A stretch of DNA of 64,000 nt, from positions 434,001-498,000 of the forward strand of contig UAVY01000002.1 in assembly GCA_900446925.1 (NCBI GenBank). Reading direction: 5' to 3'. Under the pieces are notes generated by a model that did no database searches, had not been told where the DNA came from, and was given only the letters and a program-made list of their open reading frames with translations. A program made the translations under genes and the position numbers. This DNA is from Citrobacter koseri (GTDB lineage Bacteria > Pseudomonadota > Gammaproteobacteria > Enterobacterales > Enterobacteriaceae). How positions within the stretch are numbered: the first letter of the stretch is position 1; the number at the start of each line of letters is the position of its first letter. Positions 1 through 10,079 of this stretch are shown here, piece by piece.

Positions 1-1637
1 GTGGACGATAAAGGGGGAAAAGGCGCCGCTCGGGCTGTCGACGACCGCTTCCGCGCCTTCGACCAGGTTCAGCACGTTAACGCCGCCATGAGTATGGTGC
101 GTGACCGGCGCGGTAAACCAGTGGCGACGAGTTTCGATAAATTCTCTCTCATGCATACCGGTTCTTTCCTCCCGCCAGCCTTCACCCTCTGCGATGGGCT
201 CAATACGGTTTACCAGGTTGTCATAAACCCATTGTGTATCACGCTGCCAGTCGATGACTTGCTGACCATGATCCAGATGGACCGGACGCGGCAATCCATC
301 TAAACCTAAGCGTCCCCAGTCCCATAGTTTAAAGGTGAAGATGTAGGGCGTCGCACTGATCTCCAGAACCATTGTTCCCGCGCCTGAGCAGTGTACGGTT
401 CCTGCGGGGATGAGGAAGTGATCGTGTTTATGTGCGGTTATCTGATTAACGAAGCGCTCGTCATCAAACGTTTTTTCTCCGCGACCTGCTGCCCGGAGGC
501 AGTCCAGCATATCCTGAGGTTCGATCCCCGGTTTTGGTGCCCAGATAAACCACCGCTTCCGGTTCGGCTTCGAGAATGTAATAAACTTTCATCCTGGGTA
601 TAGTGCATACCGAATTGCTGCTGGATGTATTCGGTCACAGGATGGACTTGAAAACTCAAATTCTGACCGCCGATAGTGTCGAGGAAGTCAAAACGGATCG
701 GAAATTCTGCGCCGAAGCGGGCATGAACTTTCTCGCCAAGTAGCGCCCGGGGATAAATGAGCACCAGATCCTGAGAGGGGATCTCGATCCGCACGTTGCC
801 AAAACGCAGTAACAGGCTGTTTTCCTCGGGCACGCAATCAAAACACCACGCGTAATTGGGGGCTGAGGGATCGAGATCGAAGTGTTGTTTCATCCATTGG
901 CCGCCCCAGACGCCAGGATCAAAGAAAGGGGCGACACGAAACGGTTGGGTGGTGGTTTGTTGCAACCCGGCGCGTAGCGCTTCGCCGCTGACCATTGCCG
1001 GGGCATTTTCTTCTGTGGTATCGAGCAAATAATCGGCGCGCTTGAGCAGCGGCGTTTTATGTCTGTCAAATACCCGCCATTCGATGAAAAAGGCGCGTTT
1101 GTAACGACGCAGAATATCCTCATCCTGGTTTTCCGCGCCCCAGTTACCGAGCCCGTCATGACGCATACGTTGTTGGATCTCCCAACGCGGGAGATCGGCA
1201 TAAATTAGCACGTCGCCAGGGTGTGCCAGCGCGGCCCCCGAACCATAAACGATGACGAGGCCTTCGGTAACCGCATCAATTTGTTGACGGAGTTGGTTGA
1301 GTTTATCGGCATTAAAAAACTCATCAAGATGGTGGCAGGAAAGCACGCCAAATACGCGATCGTCGGTCAGGTTGCGTGCCAGTAGATCATGCAACGCCTG
1401 TTCATCGCGGCGGGCGGACTCGATATTCAGTACGAGCGCGCTGTTAAACGCCGTGAAAAGCTGCTGTTCGAGCTCTTCAAGCCGCACGCCCGGATAACAG
1501 TCCACAACCAGAACAGTTTTAGATGATTCAGAAACCCTGGTGTTAAGCACAGAATGGATTGACTCCCAGCCTTGCCAGGCCTGGTTGTCATAACCCTGAA
1601 CCTTTACTTCAGGAAATTTATTATAGGTTGTACGCAT
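1..1637 (-). CDS. Class I mannose-6-phosphate isomerase-like protein with extra N-terminal domain (3' end outside window, two frameshifts)
   Basis: The C-terminal part reads as a type I phosphomannose isomerase, a zinc cupin enzyme interconverting mannose-6-P and fructose-6-P. The motif LSFQVHP near residue 330 supplies the usual Gln and His metal ligands. After frame correction a YYILEAEPEAVVYLG stretch and an HCSGAG stretch follow, and the cupin runs off the left edge. About 210 N-terminal residues precede the isomerase part. They look like a P-loop kinase fold without a canonical GKS/T loop (inference), and ordinary ManA lacks them. Two +1 indels break the frame, an extra T near 577-584 and an extra G near 530-536. 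Past them the protein continues in frame to position 1. The gene is divergent from a LacI-type regulator and shares its operator region, so it is probably controlled by it. The substrate is inferred from family only. Confidence 0.75.
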
Positions 1638-1664
1638 TTTCTCTCTCCGTATTGGCTAAATAAA

Positions 1665-1680
1665 GATTAATCGATTAACC
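1665..1680. promoter_or_regulatory. Palindromic operator 1, GATTAATCGATTAACC
   Basis: A 16-bp near-perfect palindrome centred on TCGA lies 28 bp upstream of the isomerase start. Its size and central CG fit LacI/GalR-family operators. The motif occurs three times in the 187-bp divergent gap, so the likely ligand is the regulator encoded next door. Confidence 0.65.
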
Positions 1681-1695
1681 TTATTTTCATAGTGT

Positions 1696-1712
1696 GGTTA
1701 ACGCGATTAACC
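1696..1712. promoter_or_regulatory. Palindromic operator 2, GGTTAACGCGATTAACC
   Basis: This is the second copy of the GGTTAA...TTAACC palindrome. Its centre is 5 bp (CGCGA), against 4 bp in the other two. That may be a weaker natural variant, or one extra base of the kind seen all over this window. Confidence 0.55.
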
Positions 1713-1751
1713 CGCCATAATGAGAAACAAACGCGGTAAAATGCACGCCAG

Positions 1752-1767
1752 CGTGATGTGAATCACA
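1752..1767. promoter_or_regulatory. CRP-type site CGTGA-N6-TCACA
   Basis: The site matches TGTGA-N6-TCACA at 9 of 10 core positions. It lies between the isomerase-like gene and the LacI-type gene, which suggests catabolite control of a sugar operon. Confidence 0.6.
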
Positions 1768-1786
1768 CGTAAAAATGCAAAATTTG

Positions 1787-1802
1787 GGTTATTCGATTAA
1801 CC
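1787..1802. promoter_or_regulatory. Palindromic operator 3, GGTTATTCGATTAACC
   Basis: This is the third copy of the palindrome, ending 22 bp before the regulator's ATG. Its position fits autoregulation by the LacI-type protein. Confidence 0.65.
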
Positions 1803-1824
1803 TACGCTAAACACAGGAGAAGTC

Positions 1825-2832
1825 ATGACCACAGTCACGCTGGCGCAGGTAGCAGAACGCGCAGGGGTCTCCACGGCGACCGTTTCAATGGTGCTGCGAA
1901 ATCGTGGACGAATTTCACAGGCTACTCGCGATCGCGTACTAAAAGCGCTGGATGATACTGGCTATGTCTACAATCAGACCGCCGCTAACTTGCGTAACCG
2001 TAGCAGCAATCAGGTTGGATTGTTGTTGCACGATATCACCAACCCGTTTTACGGCGAGATGACCGCAGGACTCAGTCATGAAATGGAACGCCATGATCTG
2101 CTCTTATTTCTTGCCAACAGTGAGGAGTCGGGTGAGCGACAGCAAAAATTTGTCGATTCGCTGATGCGTAACAACGCTTGCGGGATGGTGTTATGCGCTG
2201 CACGGGAAACGCCGGCATCCTTTTTTGAAGCGCTGAAAAGACGCAATATTCCCGCCATCATGGTTGTCCGTCCGCTGAATGACCCGGACTTTGATTTTGT
2301 GGGCACAGATAACTTTCTCGGTACGCAAATGGCCACGACTCACTTGTTGAAAATGGGACATACGAATATTGCTTTTATCGGGGGGAGTCCAAGTTCTGGG
2401 AGTCGGGCGCAGCGTATTGGCGGGTTCACCAGCACGTTGCTGGAGCAGGGGATATCGCCGAATCCTGAATGGATTGTTGCGACCCAGGCCAGCCAGATTG
2501 ACGGTGCCAGAGTCGCTGAGTCTTTGCTAATGCGTCATCCACAAATTACTGCCGCAGTGTGTTACCAGGATATTGTGGCGTTAGGGGTGATGCAGGCGCT
2601 ACGTAAAATGGGGCGCGAACCTGGGCGTGATTTTGCCCTTGTTGGTTTTGATGATATTACTGAAGCCGCGTTGGTTCAGCCTGCGCTCACTACCGTTTCG
2701 GTTGCGGCGAAAGAGATCGGTCGTAAGGCTGGAGAACTGCTTTACAGCCGAATCCAGGGGAATGATGAGCCGCCGAAGCGTATCATTCTGCCACCTGCGC
2801 TGGTGGTCAGAGAGTCATGCGGTTTTTGCTGA
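1825..2832 (+). CDS. LacI/GalR-family transcriptional regulator (MalI-like)
   Basis: This is an intact 335-residue protein. The N-terminal LacI helix-turn-helix (VTLAQVAERAGVSTATVSMVL, residues about 3-23) is followed by a hinge and a periplasmic-binding-protein-like effector domain from about residue 60. Segments such as GLLLHDITNPFYGEMTAGL and ALVGFDDI are typical of the family. The overall pattern resembles MalI more than LacI or PurR. An AGGAG ribosome site precedes the ATG. It is transcribed away from the isomerase-like gene, with three palindromic operators and a CRP site in the gap, so it probably represses both itself and the leftward sugar operon. The effector is unknown. The ending SCGFC is unusual but the frame is clean. 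Confidence 0.88.
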   Translation: MTTVTLAQVAERAGVSTATVSMVLRNRGRISQATRDRVLKALDDTGYVYNQTAANLRNRSSNQVGLLLHDITNPFYGEMTAGLSHEMERHDLLLFLANSEESGERQQKFVDSLMRNNACGMVLCAARETPASFFEALKRRNIPAIMVVRPLNDPDFDFVGTDNFLGTQMATTHLLKMGHTNIAFIGGSPSSGSRAQRIGGFTSTLLEQGISPNPEWIVATQASQIDGARVAESLLMRHPQITAAVCYQDIVALGVMQALRKMGREPGRDFALVGFDDITEAALVQPALTTVSVAAKEIGRKAGELLYSRIQGNDEPPKRIILPPALVVRESCGFC

Positions 2833-2950
2833 TCGTCATGCCTTTTACTGATATCTCTCCCTGTTTATCATTAAATTCTAATTATCGACGTTTTTGGCTA
2901 GCGGCGCGGCGTGGCGCTGGTTAATCTGAAAACGATTTACGCAAAATTAA

Positions 2951-3787
<837 letters not shown>

Positions 3788-3840
3788 CTTGTTTTTACCC
3801 TTCGTGATGTGGTTATGGTAATCATAATTTGTTGATTACA

Positions 3841-3872
3841 TAGGGCAATAATTTATTGCCCTATTATTTTTA
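3841..3872 (+). terminator. Rho-independent terminator downstream of dapB
   Basis: A perfect inverted repeat (TAGGGCAATA ... TATTGCCCTA) is followed by a T-rich tract, about 55 bp after the dapB stop codon. Confidence 0.8.
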
Positions 3873-3949
3873 GCATTATCTTTCTGTTTTTTATTTAAAT
3901 TCGTGAATTTATCTGTTTTCTTCTGTTTATTTGTTGCTTTATGTAAATT

Positions 3950-3965
3950 TTGACCAAATGGTCCA
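3950..3965. promoter_or_regulatory. RutR-type operator upstream of carAB
   Basis: TTGACCAAATGGTCCA matches the TTGACCA-N2-TGGTCAA palindrome known for RutR, the pyrimidine-responsive regulator of carAB. It lies about 280 bp before the carA start, in the P1 control region. Confidence 0.7.
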
Positions 3966-4006
3966 CTTTTTTCTTCTCACTGGTTTCATAATGCATTCTT
4001 TCAGTC

Positions 4007-4022
4007 ACGCAAGCGTTTTCCA
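4007..4022. promoter_or_regulatory. PurR box upstream of carAB
   Basis: ACGCAAGCGTTTTCCA closely matches the PurR consensus ACGCAAACGTTTTCNT. PurR repression of the pyrimidine-regulated carAB promoter is established in E. coli. Confidence 0.75.
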
Positions 4023-4193
4023 GGACAAGTTAGCTGATCTTTTTGCCTGTTAAATCAGAACATCCTTCCCTGAGTCGTAAAACAATACAAAAAATACCGC
4101 CTTTAAGTTGACTTTTACCCGCCTTATCTTCAGAATGCCGCCGTTTGCCAGAAATCCACGGGTAAGCAGATTTGCATTGATTCAGGTTATACA

Positions 4194-4231
4194 AATGAAT
4201 TAATATGCAAATAAAGTGAGTGAATATTCTC
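4194..4231. promoter_or_regulatory. Tandem ARG boxes (ArgR) over carAB promoter P2
   Basis: Two adjacent 18-bp-type boxes are visible: AATGAATTAATATGCA at about 4194-4211 and AGTGAGTGAATATTCT at about 4215-4230. Spacing and sequence agree with ARG boxes. They lie just before the carA start, overlapping the arginine-regulated P2 start region, with the -10-like TTATACA at 4188-4194. Confidence 0.75.
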
Positions 4232-4242
4232 TGGAGGGTGTT

Positions 4243-5394
4243 TTGATTAAGTCAGCGCTATTGGTTCTGGAAGACGGAACCCAGTTTCACGGTCGGGCCA
4301 TAGGGGCAACAGGTTCGGCGGTTGGGGAAGTCGTTTTCAATACTTCAATGACCGGTTATCAAGAAATCCTCACTGATCCTTCCTATTCCCGCCAAATTGT
4401 CACTCTTACTTATCCTCATATCGGTAATGTCGGCACCAATGAAGCCGATGAAGAATCCTCTCAGGTTCATGCGCAAGGTCTGGTCATTCGCGATCTGCCG
4501 CTGATTGCCAGCAACTTCCGCAATACTGAAGACCTCTCTTCTTACCTGAAACGCCATAACATCGTGGCTATTGCCGATATTGATACCCGTAAGCTGACGC
4601 GCCTGCTGCGTGAGAAGGGCGCACAGAACGGCTGCATTATCGCGGGTGATAACCCGGATGCGGCACTGGCGCTGGAGAAAGCGAAAGCCTTCCCGGGCCT
4701 CAACGGAATGGATCTGGCGAAAGAAGTGACCACCGCTGAATCCTATAGCTGGACGCAGGGAAGCTGGACGCTTGCAGACGACCTGCCGGAAGCCAAATCA
4801 GAAACTGACCTGCCGTTCCACGTTGTGGCTTACGACTACGGCGCGAACGCAACATCCTGCGGTATGCTGGTAGACAGAGGCTGCCGCCTGACGGTGGTTC
4901 CGGCGAAGACCTCCGCCGAAGAGGTGCTGAAGATGAACCCGGACGGTATCTTCCTCTCTAACGGCCCTGGCGATCCGGCGCCGTGCGATTACGCTATCGA
5001 GGCGATTCAGGCATTCCTCGAAACCGATATTCCGGTTTTCGGCATCTGCCTCGGCCATCAACTGCTGGCGCTGGCGGAGCGGCGCGAAAACCATCAAGAT
5101 GAAGTTCGGCCACCACGGCGGTAACCATCCGGTAAAAGATATCGATAACAATACCGTGATGATTACGGCGCAGAACCACGGTTTTGCGGTGGGATGGAGG
5201 CTTCTATGCCTGCAAATCTGCGAGTGACGCACAAATCGCTGTTCGACGGCACTCTGCAAGGGATTCATCGCACCGATAAACCGGCGTTCAGCTTCCAGGG
5301 ACACCCTGAGGCGAGCCCTGGCCCGCATGATGCCGCGCCATTGTTCGACCACTTTATCGAGTTAATTGAGCAGTACCGTCAGTCCGCGAAATAA
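4243..5394 (+). CDS. carA: Carbamoyl-phosphate synthase small (glutaminase) subunit; five indels
   Basis: CarA hydrolyses glutamine and channels ammonia to CarB for arginine and pyrimidine synthesis. The start is the TTG at 4243 ([11 protein letters not shown] follows), the unusual start known for carA, with GGAGGG upstream. An N-terminal CPSase domain is followed by a class I glutamine amidotransferase with nucleophile motif FGICLGHQ. The sequence has one missing A near 4846 and one extra G near 4861. Between them the usual KRNILR is replaced by NATSCG without breaking the frame. Extra G bases near 5080, 5193 and 5198 then break it. Net +3 gives 382 residues after correction, the family length. 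carA is 18 bp upstream of carB. Confidence 0.95.
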
Positions 5395-5412
5395 TCAGGA
5401 GTAAACAGAGCC

Positions 5413-8400
5413 ATGCCAAAACGTACAGACATAAAAAGTATCCTGATTCTGGGTGCGGGCCCGATTGTTATCGGCCAGGCGTGTGAGTTTGACTACTCTG
5501 GCGCCCAGGCGTGTAAAGCGCTGCGCGAAGAAGGTTATCGCGTCATCCTGGTGAACTCTAACCCCGCGACCATCATGACCGACCCGGAAATGGCCGATGC
5601 GACCTACATCGAGCCGATTCACTGGGAAGTGGTGCGTAAAATTATTGAGAAAGAGCGCCCGGATGCGGTGCTGCCGACGATGGGCGGCCAGACGGCGCTG
5701 AACTGCGCGCTGGAGCTGGAGCGTCAGGGGCGTGCTGGCTGAGTTCGGCGTGACCATGATTGGCGCCACTGCCGATGCGATTGATAAAGCCGAAGACCGC
5801 CGCCGTTTCGACGTGGCGATGAAGAAAATCGGCCTCGACACTGCCCGCTCCGGTATTGCGCATACGATGGAAGAGGCGCTGGCGGTTGCCGCTGACGTCG
5901 GTTATCCGTGCATTATCCGTCCATCCTTTACGATGGGCGGCACCGGCGGTGGTATTGCCTACAACCGCGAAGAGTTCGAAGAAATTTGCGCGCGCGGTCT
6001 GGATCTCTCCCCAACCAACGAACTGCTGATTGATGAGTCGCTGATTGGCTGGAAAGAGTACGAAATGGAAGTGGTGCGTGATAAGAACGACAACTGCATT
6101 ATCGTCTGCTCCATTGAGAACTTTGACGCGATGGGCATTCACACCGGTGACTCCATCACGGTGGCTCCGGCGCAAACGCTGACGGACAAAGAGTACCAAA
6201 TCATGCGTAACGCCTCGATGGCGGTACTGCGTGAAATCGGCGTGGAAACCGGCGGTTCCAACGTTCAGTTTGCGGTGAACCCGAAAAACGGTCGTCTGAT
6301 TGTCATCGAAATGAACCCGCGCGTCTCCCGCTCCTCGGCGCTGGCGTCAAAAGCCACCGGCTTCCCGATTGCTAAAGTGGCGGCAAAACTGGCGGTGGGT
6401 TACACCCTCGACGAACTGATGAACGACATCACCGGTGGCCGTACTCCGGCATCGTTCGAACCGTCCATCGACTACGTTGTCACCAAAATTCCTCGCTTCA
6501 ACTTTGAAAAATTCGCGGGCAGCAACGACCGTCTCACCACCCAGATGAAATCCGTCGGCGAAGTGATGGCGATTGGCCGCACTCAGCAGGAATCCTTACA
6601 GAAAGCGCTGCGCGGCCTGGAAGTGGGTGCCGCCGGTTTTGACCCGAAAGTGAGCCTGGATGACCCGGAAGCGCTGACCAAAATTCGTCGCGAGCTGAAA
6701 GATGCGGGCGCCGAGCGTATCTGGTACATCGCTGATGCGTTCCGCGCGGGCTGTCTGTCGATGGCGTCTTTAACCTGACCAACATCGACCGCTGGTTCCT
6801 GGTGCAGATTGAGGAACTGGTTCGTCTGGAAGAGAAAGTGGCAGAGCTTGGCATCACCGGTCTCGACGCTGACTTCCTGCGGATGCTGAAGCGCAAAGGC
6901 TTCGCCGATGCGCGTCTGGCTAAACTGGCGGGCGTGCGCGAAGCGGAAGTGCGCAAACTGCGTGACCAGTTCAACCTGCACCCGGTTTACAAGCGCGTGG
7001 ACACCTGTGCGGCGGAATTTGCTACCGACACCGCCTACATGTACTCCACTTATGAAGATGAGTGCGAAGCGAATCCGAACCAGGATCGCGACAAAATCAT
7101 GGTGCTCGGCGGCGGCCCGAACCGTATCGGCCAGGGGATTGAATTTGACTACTGCTGCGTACACGCCTCGCTGGCGCTGCGCGAAGACGGTTACGAGACC
7201 ATTATGGTCAACTGTAACCCGGAAACGGTCTCCACCGACTACGACACCTCCGACCGCCTGTACTTCGAGCCGGTCACGCTGGAAGATGTGCTGGAAATCG
7301 TGCGCGTCGAGAAACCGAAAGGCGTCATCGTACAGTACGGCGGCCAGACTCCGCTGAAACTGGCGCGCGCGCTGGAAGCGGCAGGCGTGCCGGTTATCGG
7401 CACCAGCCCGGATGCGATTGACCGCGCGGAAGACCGTGAGCGCTTCCAGCAGGCGGTTGACCGTCTGAAACTGAAACAGCCTGCTAACGCCACCGTGACG
7501 GCGATTGAACAGGCCGTTGAGAAGGCAAAAGAGATTGGCTATCCGCTGGTGGTTCGCCCATCCTACGTGCTGGGTGGCCGCGCGATGGAAATCGTTTACG
7601 ACGAAGCTGACCTGCGTCGTTACTTCCAGACCGCAGTCAGCGTCTCTAACGATGCGCCGGTACTGCTGGACCGCTTCCTTGATGACGCGGGTGGAAGTGG
7701 ATGTGGATGCTATCTGCGACGGCGAAATGGTGCTGATTGGCGGCATCATGGAACACATCGAACAGGCGGGAGTGCACTCCGGTGACTCCGCATGTTCTCT
7801 GCCGGCCTACACGTTAAGCAAAGAGATTCAGGACGTGATGCGCCAGCAGGTGCAGAAGCTGGCCTTTGAGTTGCAGGTGCGTGGTCTGATGAACGTGCAG
7901 TTCGCGGTGAAAGACAACGAAGTCTACCTGATTGAAGTGAACCCGCGTGCGGCGCGTACTGTACCGTTCGTCTCCAAAGCGACCGGCTTACCGCTGGCGA
8001 AAGTGGCGGCGCGCGTGATGGCGGGCAAATCGCTGACCGAGCAGGGCGTGACGAAAGAAATCATCCCGCCGTACTACTCGGTGAAAGAAGTGGTGCTGCC
8101 GTTCAACAAATTCCCGGGCGTTGACCCGCTGTTAGGGCCAGAAATGCGCTCTACCGGGGAAGTGATGGGCCGTCGGCCGCACCTTCGCTGAAGCGTTCGC
8201 CAAAGCGCAGCTTGGCAGCAGCTCGACGATGAAGAAATCGGGCCGTGCGCTGCTCTCCGTTCGTGAAGGCGACAAAGAACGCGTGGTGGACCTGGCGGCG
8301 AAGCTGCTGAAACAGGGCTTCGAACTGGATGCGACTCACGGTACGGCGATTGTGCTGGGTGAGGCGGGTATCAACCCGCGTCTGGTCAACAAGGTGCATG

Positions 8401-8639
8401 AAGGTCGTCCGCACATTCAGGACCGTATCAAGAATGGCGAATACACCTACATCATCAACACCACCGCAGGTCGTCAGGCGATTGAGGACTCTAAACTGAT
8501 TCGCCGCAGCGCGTTGCAGTATAAAGTGCATTACGACACGACCCTGAACGGCGGCTTCGCCACGACGATGGCGCTGAACGCCGATGCGACTGAAAAGGTG
8601 ATCTCCGTACAGGAAATGCACGCGCAAATTACGAAGTAA
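5413..8639 (+). CDS. carB: Carbamoyl-phosphate synthase large subunit; four indels
   Basis: CarB makes carbamoyl phosphate from bicarbonate, ATP and ammonia supplied by CarA. It has two homologous ATP-grasp synthetase halves (each with an ILGAGP or VLGGGP nucleotide motif, near residues 13 and 560), an oligomerisation region and a C-terminal allosteric MGS-like domain. The reading frame is broken by an extra G near 5727, a missing C near 6751, an extra G near 7691 and an extra C near 8171. Correcting these gives a continuous protein of about 1,074 residues, matching the family. Inactive carB would cause arginine and uracil auxotrophy, so four independent mutations are less likely than read errors. 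Confidence 0.95.
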
Positions 8640-8667
8640 GCGGCAGACGCATTTATCTGGTGATATA

Positions 8668-8698
8668 AAAAGGTTCCTGCAAAGGAACCTTTTTTTAC
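8668..8698 (+). terminator. Rho-independent terminator of carAB
   Basis: The stem AAAGGTTCC / GGAACCTTT with a short loop is followed by a run of seven T, 30 bp after the carB stop. Confidence 0.85.
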
Positions 8699-8756
8699 GC
8701 CATAAGGTCATTCCTGGTCACATACGCTTCCTGGATGTGGTTTTCAATGTAACAAG

Positions 8757-8799
8757 CACGATTTCGCTCACACTAATCAACAATTAAGTCGCATACTAT
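8757..8799 (+). promoter_or_regulatory. Candidate caiF promoter with CRP-like site
   Basis: A CRP-like site (CACGA-N6-TCACA, good right half only) at 8757-8772 is followed by a -10-like TACTAT at 8794-8799. The spacing would centre CRP about 41 bp before a start near 8806, the class II position. E. coli caiF is known to be CRP-dependent. The match itself is modest. Confidence 0.35.
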
Positions 8800-8897
8800 C
8801 CCCTTATATCCACAATTTATTTATGGTTAATGGCGTTATTTATATTCAGGCCATAACGAACCGTAGCAAGATTTTTAATTTGTAAAATGGTGTGCTT

Positions 8898-9290
8898 ATG
8901 AGTGAAAAATATGTTGAGAAACCACTTATTTGTTAATTGCTGATTGGGTAATGGCAGAAAACCGGTGGGGTGAGCGCCAAAGAGATCGCAAAGCAATTTA
9001 ATATGGATTATTGCAAAGCGATTAATACGGTTTCGTATATTCTTTCTGAAGTGGGGGAAATAGAGTGCGAGACCAGGACGATCCCTAATCAGCTGGAAGG
9101 GCGAGGATGCCAGTGCCAGCGTCTGGTGCGTATTAAGCGTATTGACGCGCAGCTCTATGCGCGTTTGGGTCATAGCGCGCAGGAGAAGATGGTAAAAGCG
9201 GAGAGAACCCCGCGAATGCCGGTTCCGCCCGCAGAGCTAAACCGCGAGCAGAAATGGCAGATGATGCTATCAAAAAGTATGCGTCGGTAA
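8898..9290 (+). CDS. caiF: Transcriptional activator of the cai and fix operons; two indels
   Basis: CaiF is the carnitine- and anaerobiosis-dependent activator of caiTABCDE and fixABCX. The recognisable part includes YILSEVGEIECETRTIPNQL, GRGCQCQRLV (the conserved Cys pair) and a C-terminal NREQKWQMMLSKSMRR. The N-terminus starts at 8898 (MSEKYVEKPL). A missing T near 8928 and an extra G near 8967 interrupt the frame. They cancel, so the span encodes 130 residues, as expected. It is transcribed away from carB and converges on caiE, with a REP cluster between. Confidence 0.9.
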
Positions 9291-9298
9291 TGTCGGTG

Positions 9299-9382
9299 TG
9301 CCGGATGACGGCGTAAATGCCTTATCCGGCCTGCAACGGTGTGTTGACTCGTAGGCCGGATAAGCGCCAGCGCCATCCGGCA
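9299..9382. repeat. REP/BIME pair between caiF and caiE
   Basis: Two oppositely oriented REP units (GCCGGATGACGGCG..., then CGTAGGCCGGATAAGCG...CCATCCGGC) lie between convergent genes. Confidence 0.9.
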
Positions 9383-9389
9383 CAAAGCG

Positions 9390-9983
9390 CTACGCCGATT
9401 TTGGCTTCACCTCCGTCGTGCCTTTCAGGCGCGGCCGGTTCTTTTCGACCTGGGTTAAGGGTTGCGTTTCACATAGCGATGCCCGACAGCGTACCGTGAG
9501 ATCCTGATATTCCTGCGTGTTGAGCCGTTTCCAGTGCAGCTCTTCATTCGTGACATCACGTTTGACGCGCGCAGGCGCGCCAACCAGCAGTTGCCTGGGC
9601 GCGCCGACAAAACCCGCTTTTACAAAACTCATGGCGGCGACGATACTCTCTTCGCCGATGATTGCGCCATCCATGATTACGCTGTTCATGCCCACTAACA
9701 CATCACGACCAATCACGCAGCCGTGAAGGATTGCGCCGTGCCCGATATGCCCGTTTTCATGCACGATGGTGTCGGTATCGCAATAACCGTGCATGATGCA
9801 GCTATCCTGAAGGTTAGCGCCCGCCTCAAGAATCAGACGCCCATAGTCGCCGCGCAGCGATGCAAGCGGGCCGATATAGACGCCGGCACCGACGATGACA
9901 TCGCCAATCAACACGGCGCTGGGATGCACGTACGCCTCTGGATGTACTACCGGAATCAGGCCTTCAAAGGCGTAATAGCTCAT
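9390..9983 (-). CDS. caiE: Carnitine operon protein CaiE, hexapeptide-repeat (gamma-carbonic anhydrase-like) protein
   Basis: This is an intact 197-residue left-handed beta-helix protein, the last gene of the cai operon. It has hexapeptide repeats across residues about 15-135. Histidines in [22 protein letters not shown] are at the positions used for metal binding in gamma-carbonic anhydrase folds. The motif [17 protein letters not shown] is typical. In E. coli CaiE overproduction stimulates carnitine racemase and CaiB activities. Its exact reaction is unsettled, and cofactor synthesis has been suggested. A REP pair lies between caiE and caiD. Confidence 0.95.
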   Translation of the reverse strand: MSYYAFEGLIPVVHPEAYVHPSAVLIGDVIVGAGVYIGPLASLRGDYGRLILEAGANLQDSCIMHGYCDTDTIVHENGHIGHGAILHGCVIGRDVLVGMNSVIMDGAIIGEESIVAAMSFVKAGFVGAPRQLLVGAPARVKRDVTNEELHWKRLNTQEYQDLTVRCRASLCETQPLTQVEKNRPRLKGTTEVKPKSA

Positions 9984-10003
9984 GGTTATTCCTCCGTGAT
10001 TGT

Positions 10004-10071
10004 TGTCGGATGGCGACAGCGCCTTATCCGACCTACGGCAGTAGGCGGATAAGCGTTAGCGCCATCCGGCA
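10004..10071. repeat. REP/BIME pair between caiD and caiE, inside the operon
   Basis: Two opposed REP units lie in the gap between caiD and caiE, where they could stabilise upstream mRNA or lower caiE expression. Confidence 0.85.
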
Positions 10072-10079
10072 GTACGGCG

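Noticed and set aside
1..303. 100-residue plus-strand frame at the left edge
   Set aside because: It is the shadow of the isomerase C-terminus, which reads in frame on the minus strand (VVDSPSGAFSPFIVH).
9170..10052. Small frames over REP units around caiE
   Set aside because: The translations are the usual REP-derived peptides (RRPDKRQRHPA-like) and recur at every REP locus.
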